Positions 16,415-24,106 of a DNA stretch of 64,000 nt are shown here, in pieces. The first letter of the stretch is position 1; each line of letters opens with the position of its first letter. Made by a program: the position numbers and the translations under genes. The DNA lies in NCBI GenBank assembly GCA_009768935.1, contig WESA01000003.1:56324-120323 (forward strand), read 5' to 3'. The notes below the pieces were generated by a model. It worked only from the letters and a program-made list of their open reading frames with translations, made no database searches and was not told the origin of the DNA. Origin of the DNA: Rectinema subterraneum. GTDB lineage: Bacteria; Spirochaetota; Spirochaetia; Treponematales; Rectinemataceae.

Positions 16415-17023
16415 ATGTTCAATCGCATCCGCGGTATACTCAACGGCCATGCTGATGATGCCCTCCATGTTGCAACCGGCGCAATCGAATGGGAAATTTT
16501 TGTCCCGGTGCGGGATCCCGCGTTTTTTTCGCGTGTAGGCGAAGAGATCGAGCTCTATACCTGGCTGCATCACTATGAAGATGGCATGCGCCTGTATGGA
16601 TTCATCTCTGCGCCGGAGCGGCAGCTCTTTTTGGATCTCCAGAAGGTCGAAGGAATTGGCCCGCGCCAGGCATTCAAGATTCTTCAAGGGATTGCGCCGC
16701 GGGCACTCGCCACCATGCTGGATACCAGCGATCTCGTTTCTCTGCAGAAAATTCCTGGCATTGGGCCCAAAACCGCGCAGAAAATGATGCTTGCGCTCAA
16801 GGGCAAGTTGATCGCGCTCGAAGGAGAAGTAGGCGTTCCGGCTCCTGCTGTGCAGGGGCGATTCCGCGATGTCATCAGAGCGCTGATAGAAATGGGTTTT
16901 GATCGGCGCGAAGTCGAACGAGTTGTGGCCCAGCTTGGCGCTGATGTGCAGCAAGGACCGGAATCGGAAAAAGAGTTGTTCAGAAAAGCTCTGCTTGAGC
17001 TGTCGACAGGAGCGGGGGCATGA
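16415..17023 (+). CDS. ruvA: Holliday junction DNA-binding protein RuvA
   Basis: 202 residues. It has an N-terminal OB fold, two helix-hairpin-helix motifs ('[13 protein letters not shown]' and '[14 protein letters not shown]') at about 70-130, and the C-terminal three-helix domain that contacts RuvB. It begins one base after the ruvC stop and ends overlapping ruvB by four bases. No unusual features. Confidence 0.95.
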   Translation: MFNRIRGILNGHADDALHVATGAIEWEIFVPVRDPAFFSRVGEEIELYTWLHHYEDGMRLYGFISAPERQLFLDLQKVEGIGPRQAFKILQGIAPRALATMLDTSDLVSLQKIPGIGPKTAQKMMLALKGKLIALEGEVGVPAPAVQGRFRDVIRALIEMGFDRREVERVVAQLGADVQQGPESEKELFRKALLELSTGAGA

Positions 17024-18057
17024 ATTCAGAAATTCCTGATGATGAATCTATTATTCATAGCCCCATGAATCCTGGATATGATCCGAGTGAGGACGAAAAA
17101 GAAGCAACGCTGCGCCCGCGCTATCTTTCTGAGTTTCAGGGGCAAGAGAGAATCAAGGATAACCTGCTCATTTTCATTCGAGCAGCGCGCGAACGAGCAG
17201 AAGCGCTCGACCACCTTTTTTTGATGGGTCCGCCTGGATTGGGCAAAACCACGCTTGCGCTCGTTGTCGCTTCAGAAATGGGCGTGGACTTCAAGCCAAC
17301 AAGTGCTCCCGCCATCGAAAAACCGAAAGATCTTGCTGGAATTCTTACAAATTTGCGCCCGAATGCCGTGCTGTTCATCGACGAAATTCACAGACTCAAG
17401 CCTGCAATCGAGGAAATGCTCTATATTGCCATGGAGGATTTCGAGCTTGACTGGGTAATCGGACAAGGGCCTGCAGCCCGGACAGTTCGGATCCCGCTTC
17501 CGCCTTTTACGCTTGTCGGTGCGACGACCAAGGCTGGAATGGTTTCTGCGCCGCTTTCAAGCCGTTTCGGCATTTCCCTGCGTTTTGACTATTACTCGGC
17601 AGAGGAACTCGAGAGGGTCGTCAGGCGATCTTCCCGCATTCTCGATATCAAAATTGATGAGGATGCGGTGAAGCTTCTTGCAGGAACGAGCCGGGGGACG
17701 CCGCGGATTGCCAACAGACTTCTCAGGCGCATGCGCGATTTTGCACAGGTAAAAGGGGCGGGTGTCATAACAAAGGATATTGTGATTGATGGGCTCGCGC
17801 GGCTTGAAGTTGATTTTCTCGGCCTCGAGCGCCTGGATCGGGAAATACTCAAGGCCATTATCCTTCGGTTTGGAGGAGGCCCTGTCGGCGCTGAAACGCT
17901 CGCGGTTTCGGTCAGCGAAAGTGTCGAAAGCCTTGAAGACTACTATGAGCCGTACCTGATTCAGATTGGAATGCTTGCGCGAACGCCGAGAGGGCGCATT
18001 GTAACCCCTGCCGCATATCGCCATCTTGGACTGGAACAGATGAATGAAAACGGATGA
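17020..18057 (+). CDS. ruvB: Holliday junction branch-migration ATPase RuvB
   Basis: 345-residue AAA+ motor. Walker A is 'GPPGLGKTT', Walker B is 'FIDEIHR', sensor 1 lies near 'VGATTKAG', and a C-terminal winged helix contains '[13 protein letters not shown]'. The start overlaps the ruvA stop (ATGA), and the 3' end overlaps queA by 14 bases. The first 25 residues before the core are a little longer than usual. Confidence 0.96.
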   Translation: MNSEIPDDESIIHSPMNPGYDPSEDEKEATLRPRYLSEFQGQERIKDNLLIFIRAARERAEALDHLFLMGPPGLGKTTLALVVASEMGVDFKPTSAPAIEKPKDLAGILTNLRPNAVLFIDEIHRLKPAIEEMLYIAMEDFELDWVIGQGPAARTVRIPLPPFTLVGATTKAGMVSAPLSSRFGISLRFDYYSAEELERVVRRSSRILDIKIDEDAVKLLAGTSRGTPRIANRLLRRMRDFAQVKGAGVITKDIVIDGLARLEVDFLGLERLDREILKAIILRFGGGPVGAETLAVSVSESVESLEDYYEPYLIQIGMLARTPRGRIVTPAAYRHLGLEQMNENG

Positions 18058-19174
18058 CTTCAATTTTGAACTGCCGGAAAGGCTGATAGCTCAGTACCCG
18101 CCCGAGCACCGGGGCGAATCGCGCCTTATGGTGCTTGATCGGGCAACAGAGAAGACATTCGATGCCATGGTAGCGGACATAGCCTCATTCATCGAGCCAG
18201 GCACCTTGATGATTTTCAATGATTCCAGGGTGCGCAAAGCAAGGCTCTATGGCATCTGCGAGCAAACCGGTTCGCATGTTGAATTTGTTTTTCTGTCTCC
18301 TGCTGATGAGGCGGAATTCGATGAACAGCAATTCCGAGGCTCAGACCATGCTGCCCAAGCGCTCAATATGCCCGGATCGGACAAGCCGGTTGTCCCAAAA
18401 CACAAGCTCCCTTCATCATCGCAGCGCTGGCTCGTCGTATGCAGCAAAGCCAAACGACAAAAAATCGGAAGAAAATATCTGTTTCCTGGGGAACTTGCAG
18501 GAACCATTATCAGCGACCGCGTCGACGAGAAGATTATCGAATTTTCTGCGCCTATAGGCGATGAATATTTTGACCGATACGGACATGTTCCTCTTCCTCC
18601 ATACATCAAGCGGGAAGACACGAAAGCTGATGAACAGCGCTATCAGACCGTATATGCCAAGCGTACCGGGTCAGCAGCCAGCCCGACAGCGGGTCTTCAT
18701 TTTACCCCCGAAATTCTTTCTTCTCTGCGGGACCGAGGAATCGAAATCGCACATGTCACCTTACATGTCGGGCTAGGCACATTCTTGCCAGTGCGCACGG
18801 AGAATATCGAAGACCATCGCATGCACGAGGAATGGTTCGAAATCTCGCCTGAAATTGCAAACAGGGTAAATGCAGCCAAAAAGGAAGGCAGAGCTATTCT
18901 TGCAGTGGGAACAACCTCGCTTCGGGCTCTGGAATCAGCCTGGTACGATGGCGCGCTCCATTCCGGCAGCTATTCAACACGGATATTCATATACCCGGGC
19001 TTTGAATTCCATGTGGTCGATCAGCTCTTTACCAATTTTCATACGCCGAAATCGACACTGCTCATGCTGGTGTCAGCTTTTGCCGGAAGAGAGCGGATTC
19101 TGGAGGCGTATCGGTCGGCCATCGAAAAGCAATATCGTTTTTTCAGCTATGGAGACGCGATGCTGATCCGGTGA
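18044..19174 (+). CDS. queA: S-adenosylmethionine:tRNA ribosyltransferase-isomerase QueA
   Basis: Makes epoxyqueuosine in tRNA from preQ1-modified tRNA and SAM. The 376 residues include '[15 protein letters not shown]', 'RVRKARLYG', '[11 protein letters not shown]', '[11 protein letters not shown]' and '[17 protein letters not shown]'. An insert at about 85-140 makes it longer than the usual 340-350. tgt, which acts earlier in queuosine synthesis, lies at 44047-45189. The 3' end overlaps the convergent tmk gene by 32 bases. Confidence 0.95.
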   Translation: MKTDDFNFELPERLIAQYPPEHRGESRLMVLDRATEKTFDAMVADIASFIEPGTLMIFNDSRVRKARLYGICEQTGSHVEFVFLSPADEAEFDEQQFRGSDHAAQALNMPGSDKPVVPKHKLPSSSQRWLVVCSKAKRQKIGRKYLFPGELAGTIISDRVDEKIIEFSAPIGDEYFDRYGHVPLPPYIKREDTKADEQRYQTVYAKRTGSAASPTAGLHFTPEILSSLRDRGIEIAHVTLHVGLGTFLPVRTENIEDHRMHEEWFEISPEIANRVNAAKKEGRAILAVGTTSLRALESAWYDGALHSGSYSTRIFIYPGFEFHVVDQLFTNFHTPKSTLLMLVSAFAGRERILEAYRSAIEKQYRFFSYGDAMLIR

Positions 19175-19820
19175 TTCCACACGAAGGAACGCCGAGGAAA
19201 GCGAACACCACTGCTTCGATGCGCTGGCGGACTGTCTCAATATCTCCATCCGCATTGATCCGCTCTATGTGCCAGCCCTGCTGTTCAAGCCGATCTGCCA
19301 TAACCGCATACATGTCATGCACGCGTTTCTGGAATTCAAGCGTCTCGTATATCTCTTTATTCGAGCGTGTATCGATCCGTTTGATGCAGACTTCCGGATC
19401 AACCTCAAACAGCAGAGTGAGCCCTGGAGCGGGGAATCTGCTGTTGAGCTGCCAGGGAATTTCAGGACCGCAGGTAACTCCCTGATAGGCAAGACTTGAA
19501 AGAACATAGCGATCAGAAATGACAAGTGCGCCTTCTTCAACTTTCTGTGCAATTCCTTCTTTGCCATAGAGGTGCTCATTTCGGTCTGCGGCAAAAAGAT
19601 GGGCGACCGTCGAAGGGGCTGCCTCATTTTTGCCTGAAAGAACAGATCGGATAAGCATGCCTATCGGGCTTGTGGTCGGTTCTGCTGTCGTGACACAAGA
19701 TAATCCCCGAGCGCGCAAGCTCCCGGCCAGAAGATTCATTTGAGTTGTGGTACCGGCACCATCGATTCCTTCTATGACAATAAAACGCTTTTTCAGCTCG
19801 TCAGTGTTAATCGAATGCAT
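19143..19820 (-). CDS. tmk: Thymidylate kinase with an atypical P-loop
   Basis: Phosphorylates dTMP to dTDP. The 225 residues include 'RFIVIEGIDGAG', 'EPTTSPIG', 'ISDRYVLSSLAYQG' and the C-terminal region typical of Tmk. The P-loop reads GIDGAGTTTQ (residues 18-27): the position of the invariant Lys is Thr24. I have a vague memory of similar Tmk variants in spirochaetes, so this may be a lineage trait rather than a defect. The start lies 8 nt after a TATACT box with no ribosome binding site. Confidence 0.88.
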   Translation of the reverse strand: MHSINTDELKKRFIVIEGIDGAGTTTQMNLLAGSLRARGLSCVTTAEPTTSPIGMLIRSVLSGKNEAAPSTVAHLFAADRNEHLYGKEGIAQKVEEGALVISDRYVLSSLAYQGVTCGPEIPWQLNSRFPAPGLTLLFEVDPEVCIKRIDTRSNKEIYETLEFQKRVHDMYAVMADRLEQQGWHIERINADGDIETVRQRIEAVVFAFLGVPSCGITGSASRLHS

Positions 19821-19828
19821 AATGTGCT

Positions 19829-19857
19829 AGTATATAGGTGACTCATAATTTTGTCAT
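19829..19857 (-). promoter_or_regulatory. Promoter of tmk
   Basis: Minus strand: ATGACA (19857-19852), 17 nt, TATACT (19834-19829), then 8 nt to the tmk ATG. The -35 box overlaps the probable tamB start codon on the other strand, so initiation of the two genes may interfere. For tamB a CATAAT box (19844-19849) stands 6 nt before the ATG at 19856, but without a recognisable -35. Confidence 0.5.
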
Positions 19858-22800
19858 GCAGGATTCGTATCGGATGAGGACGAAAAGGCCAGCAATCGCA
19901 ATAGCATTGATTTCTCTTCTTTTTGCCATATATTCCACAATTGTCATAGTCAATCTTCTTCGTCTCGAAGTTCAGCAGGCGGTTGGCCGTTCTCTTGATT
20001 CGGTTCAATCTGTCGTTGATCAGGCAACCGGGCTTAGTCTCGATTATGATTATCTGAGCATCGACGCTGTCAATCGTTTTACAATGCATGGCATACGGCT
20101 GGTCCGAAAAGATGCGCCCGATGTCAGCCCTGTGCAAGTGCGGAGCGTATCTCTGCGCATCAGCTATTGGGCGCTCATAACGGGCAGAAGTACGGAAGTG
20201 CTCAAGGAAGTCTCTGCGAGCGATCTGCAGGTAGATCTTGTCCTTCCTGAAGATGAATTTATTGTCCAGAAGCTTTACAAAATTCTGTTCGAAGGGCCGC
20301 TGATTGTCCTGCCTCGGTTCCAGCTCAATATTGAGCCAGTGCATGTGCACCTGAAACAAAATGAGCCTCTCGCTGACGGTACGATTCATATCGAGTCATT
20401 CCAGCTCTCTACGCTTGGCGGATTCCCCGAAATTGTGGCGCCCTCGATTTCTGCAGACTTGGGGGGCTTTTTTGGTCTTCCGAAAGATCTTTCGTCTAAA
20501 ATTGGCATCGATGGATCGCTTGCGGCCGATTTTTCGACATTTGATTTCTCTGTGAATATTTCCGCAGGTGCTCCTTCAGTTTTGCTGCTGCCTCAGCAAT
20601 TCGTTGTGTCCAAGCGAGGCAGTCGGATAGAGGCTCGTCGGAGAGGGAAGGGGCTTGAGCTGGTGGGGTGGTATGAGAAGGGCCGCTGGGGGTTGCAAGG
20701 GGACATGTTGGGGTATCGGGTGAGTGGGGATATGGAGGGGAAGGGTGAGGTATGGGAGGTAGTAAAGGGGGTGCGGGGGGATGGGCATATTGAGGCGTGG
20801 GGAGAGGGGAAGGTGCTTGGGGGCTATCGGGTGGATGTGAAGGGTGCAGTGGATGAAGGGGTGCGGTGGGGGAAGTATGCGCTGGGAGGGCTTGCGGTAG
20901 TGCTCAAGGGGGAAGGGGATAGTGCGGGGTATCGAGGGGTGGTGGAAGGTGTGCATGCAGGCTATGGGGTACGGTATGAGGGGGAGGTAGGGTATGCGTC
21001 GTGGGCGGTGAAGGGGAGCTATACGGTGAGTGGGGCAGGGGTGCGGGTGCGAGGGACGGTGGAAGGCTCGGGGGATCGGTATGGGGTGGAGGTGGCGGAA
21101 GGGAATGTGCGGGGGCTGGTGCTAGGGGAAGGGGCGGGGCAAGTGAAGCTGACGGGGGAGGGGTATGAGGTAGGGTATAGGGGTGGGGTAGGTGCAGGGC
21201 GTGTGAGTGGGGAAGGGAGCATAGGGAAGGATGGGGGATTTGAGGGGGTTGTGGAGGTAGAGAAGGTAGATGTGGCGTCGGTCGTGGCGGCGACGGGGCT
21301 TAAGTTGCAGGGGGTTGAGGGGGTTGTGAGCGGGCGGGTGTATGGGCTTGTGCGAGGGGGGAAGGTATCGTGGGCATTGAATGGAGGGGAGTATGAGGGG
21401 AGGGTGCAAGGGGTAGGGGTGAAGGTAGGGCTTGAGGGGGGGGGGGATGAGGCGGGGTATACGCTGAAGCGCGCGCAAGGGGTGGTAGGGGGTATTGCGG
21501 TAGGGCTTGAGGGGAAGGGGATGTATAGGGGGGAGGTATTTAGGGGGCAGGTGACGGTAGGGGGGATAGGGTATGGGGTGCAGGTGGGGGTGAAGGAAGG
21601 GGAAGTAGGGATTACGGTAGGGGATACGGCAGAAGGGAAGGTTGTGTTTGGGGGAAGTCGGATAGAGGGGCAGGTGCGCTTGAAAGGGTTTGGGGTAGGG
21701 GTTGGTGGAGGGGTGGTGTGGCTCAAAGGGGGAGCACGTGGGTGGTATGAGAAGGATGCTTGGGGGCTAGAGCTGACGAATGTAGGGGTACGGTATGAGG
21801 GAGAGGGGGTCTATCCGCAGCTTGAGGTGAGTGGGACGGTGGACGCGAAGGGAGCGAAGCTGACAATAGACTATTTCGAATATAATGCAAGAAAATTGAA
21901 AGGTGAACTAACGATTACATATGCATCAATTGAATCTATTATCAGAGATTTCGATGCTTCATATACATTATCGAGCATAGATTATGAACGGGCAAAAATA
22001 GAAGGAACCATAAAATCCAAAGACGGGATAATAGATGCTGCAATTACCGCAAATGCATTGCCGATCGAACAATTTATCCCTTCCTCGCTGAAAATTGCCG
22101 GAGATCTTCAATTAAAAGGAAAGGCATCAGCATCCTTAAATGGCGACAAATTCAGTCTGGCGAATTTTTCGCTTCTTGAAGTCCAGTTTAAAATGCAAAA
22201 AGGTGAAATCAATGGTCTTCCTTTTTCGGCATCGGGAACTGCAGATCTCAAAGATTCTGTATTGTCGATCAAAGATGGTTCATTTGCATATCTGAATCAC
22301 AAGATAGATGCAATTTCAGCCAATTACGATATCAAGAGCGGATCAGCGCACTTTGGAGCGCAGGTAAGGTCTGTAATAGCTGAAAAATTATTCACCGCAT
22401 ATTTCAATGGCGACGGAAAGATTGCTCAGGATAATCCCTGGAATGATCTGCAATTCTCGGGGCAAATAGCTAAAGCCATTTATAATTCCAGAAATATTGA
22501 TGACATTGGCTATGTGGCTGCTTTCAAAAATGGCAATATTGATTTGAATCTGAACCAAGCCAATGGCTCGAATGCGCATGCAAGCATTACTAGCATGAGC
22601 GAATTCGAAGTTTCGCTGAATAATTTTTTCAAGCTCACTGGAACAGCCAAAGGATCTGTCAAAGAAAACGCTGTCGAAGCTGATGTATCTCTGAACAAGT
22701 TCGATTTGGCTGCTCTGCAAATGTTCATTCCAGAAAATTACATAAAGGACATGAGTGGGTCGGCGTCCTGTTCTCTCAAGATCTCCGGAGATCTGAACGA

Positions 22801-24088
22801 TCCGGCAATTGATGGAAATATTGCACTCAAGGCTGTATCTTTTTCCTCAAATATCTATCTTCTTGAAAAAGTGGGCCCATTTGATGCGGATATGAAAGTA
22901 AGCGAGGGTATCATCGAATTAGGTCCTGCTATAATCAAAGTTGGAACCGAAAGCATATCACTAGCGGCAACAGCAAGCCTGAGCCGATGGGAGATTGGCG
23001 ATATAAAAGCATTCATCTCCACTCAGGAGACTGCCGCTCTGCGATTCAAAGGAACCATTGCCGGCCTAACTGCTAAAGATATTCGTGCAAAAACTGACCT
23101 CACCGCGACATTGTCTCAAAGCGGTCTCGAGATTAAAGGCAATATATTCCTCGATAATGGCACTCTTGAAGTTAATCCTGCGGGCTTTGTCGTTTCGCCG
23201 GAAACCGCCAAGGCGACAGTTCCTCTCTCGCTCAATATCGCACTGACGCTCGGGAAAAATGTGGAACTTTATCTTCCCGGTCAGGATTTCCCGCTTGTAA
23301 GCGGAATGTCTTCTCCGAATTCAGCTCTGAACATTCTGTACGATCAAGCAAGCGGCGCATTTTCTGTTACAGGGAAAGTCGAACTCAGATCTGGCTATGT
23401 TTTGTATTTGCTTCGAAATTTCTTTATAAAACAGTGTACTATCGAATTTTCAGAAAACCAGACGAAGTTTAATCCGCTTATCAATGCCGTTGCAGAGCTG
23501 AGAGAGTCAAGCAAAGATGGAATGATAATTGTCACTCTTTCAGCAGATCAGACACCCTTCGAAAATTTCAAACCAAAGCTTTCTTCAATTCCACCCAAGA
23601 GCGAGATAGAATTGCTCGCACTGCTTGGAGGAGGGCTCGCTCTTTCCGAAACATCGGACAATAATCCTCTTACCATTCGAGAAGCTATGATTGCGAGTTC
23701 CGAATTCCTTACCCAGAATTCATTGTTCAGATCATTCGAACAAAGAGTGCAGAAAGCGCTTGGCCTCGATGTTCTCTATGTGAGATCGTCTTTCATCCAG
23801 AAATGGCTTCTCGACATCACCGGTCAGTCGACCAAGGGTCTGGCCAACTACCTCAGCGGAACTGAGCTTTTTGTTGGGAAATATATAACCGATTCAGCAT
23901 TCGCGCATTTTATTCTCAGGATGGCGCAGAACCCGCTTGAGGAGACTGGCGTTTTGCAATTAGACTCTGAGCTTGGCCTAGAGTTCCAGTCTCCATTTGG
24001 ACTATTGGAATGGGGCCTTTCATTCGGGAAAGAAGGGACGCCTCTTAACAACCAGAAGATCAGCCTGAGCTGGCGCATAAATTATTGA
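19856..24088 (+). CDS. tamB: TamB-like translocation and assembly module protein
   Basis: About 1410 residues. It has an N-terminal membrane anchor (about 10-32), a long stretch of beta-rich repeats and a C-terminal TamB (DUF490) domain (about 1090-1410) ending in an aromatic-rich strand. TamB-type proteins bridge the inner membrane and a BamA-family barrel, and help move lipids or proteins to the outer membrane. bamA follows directly. Residues about 258-665 lie in an extraordinarily G-rich DNA stretch (20630-21850) dominated by GGG, GTG, GAG and AAG codons, with a G11 run. Possible starts are 19856, 19874 (AGGA 10 nt upstream) and a GTG at 19838. Confidence 0.85.
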   Translation: MQDSYRMRTKRPAIAIALISLLFAIYSTIVIVNLLRLEVQQAVGRSLDSVQSVVDQATGLSLDYDYLSIDAVNRFTMHGIRLVRKDAPDVSPVQVRSVSLRISYWALITGRSTEVLKEVSASDLQVDLVLPEDEFIVQKLYKILFEGPLIVLPRFQLNIEPVHVHLKQNEPLADGTIHIESFQLSTLGGFPEIVAPSISADLGGFFGLPKDLSSKIGIDGSLAADFSTFDFSVNISAGAPSVLLLPQQFVVSKRGSRIEARRRGKGLELVGWYEKGRWGLQGDMLGYRVSGDMEGKGEVWEVVKGVRGDGHIEAWGEGKVLGGYRVDVKGAVDEGVRWGKYALGGLAVVLKGEGDSAGYRGVVEGVHAGYGVRYEGEVGYASWAVKGSYTVSGAGVRVRGTVEGSGDRYGVEVAEGNVRGLVLGEGAGQVKLTGEGYEVGYRGGVGAGRVSGEGSIGKDGGFEGVVEVEKVDVASVVAATGLKLQGVEGVVSGRVYGLVRGGKVSWALNGGEYEGRVQGVGVKVGLEGGGDEAGYTLKRAQGVVGGIAVGLEGKGMYRGEVFRGQVTVGGIGYGVQVGVKEGEVGITVGDTAEGKVVFGGSRIEGQVRLKGFGVGVGGGVVWLKGGARGWYEKDAWGLELTNVGVRYEGEGVYPQLEVSGTVDAKGAKLTIDYFEYNARKLKGELTITYASIESIIRDFDASYTLSSIDYERAKIEGTIKSKDGIIDAAITANALPIEQFIPSSLKIAGDLQLKGKASASLNGDKFSLANFSLLEVQFKMQKGEINGLPFSASGTADLKDSVLSIKDGSFAYLNHKIDAISANYDIKSGSAHFGAQVRSVIAEKLFTAYFNGDGKIAQDNPWNDLQFSGQIAKAIYNSRNIDDIGYVAAFKNGNIDLNLNQANGSNAHASITSMSEFEVSLNNFFKLTGTAKGSVKENAVEADVSLNKFDLAALQMFIPENYIKDMSGSASCSLKISGDLNDPAIDGNIALKAVSFSSNIYLLEKVGPFDADMKVSEGIIELGPAIIKVGTESISLAATASLSRWEIGDIKAFISTQETAALRFKGTIAGLTAKDIRAKTDLTATLSQSGLEIKGNIFLDNGTLEVNPAGFVVSPETAKATVPLSLNIALTLGKNVELYLPGQDFPLVSGMSSPNSALNILYDQASGAFSVTGKVELRSGYVLYLLRNFFIKQCTIEFSENQTKFNPLINAVAELRESSKDGMIIVTLSADQTPFENFKPKLSSIPPKSEIELLALLGGGLALSETSDNNPLTIREAMIASSEFLTQNSLFRSFEQRVQKALGLDVLYVRSSFIQKWLLDITGQSTKGLANYLSGTELFVGKYITDSAFAHFILRMAQNPLEETGVLQLDSELGLEFQSPFGLLEWGLSFGKEGTPLNNQKISLSWRINY
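20630..21850 (+). repeat. G-rich, strand-asymmetric coding segment within tamB
   Basis: About 1.2 kb in which G dominates the coding strand and C is scarce; in 21361-21420 I count 32 G and 3 C among 60 bases. Glycine is almost always GGG, Glu GAG, Lys AAG and Val GTG or GTA, unlike the flanking parts of the same gene. The reading frame stays open throughout and encodes alternating Gly, Val, Tyr, Glu and Lys, compatible with beta strands. GGG runs are dense enough for G-quadruplex formation. The 16-bp word at 20666-20681 recurs at 21740-21755, 1074 bases (358 codons) downstream, near the two ends. Confidence 0.85.
21436..21446 (+). repeat. G11 homopolymer in tamB
   Basis: Eleven consecutive G within the codons for Glu-Gly-Gly-Gly-Asp. 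One extra G makes a TGA immediately after the run. One G fewer makes a TGA seven codons later (21465-21467). This is the pattern of a slipped-strand contingency tract that switches the gene off. Confidence 0.75.
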
Positions 24089-24106
24089 GTGTTCATAGGA
24101 GTGGCA

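Noticed and set aside
19143..19820. tmk as a pseudogene because of its missing P-loop Lys
   Set aside because: The frame is intact, the other motifs are conserved, and a promoter is present.
21019..21726. A 235-codon open frame on the minus strand within tamB
   Set aside because: It arises because the complement of the G-rich segment is C-rich and has few stops. The predicted protein is only Pro, Thr and Ser, with no start signal.
20630..21850. The G-rich tamB segment as a diversity-generating retroelement target
   Set aside because: Those systems change adenines and need a reverse transcriptase with a template repeat; none is present in the window and the bias here is toward G.
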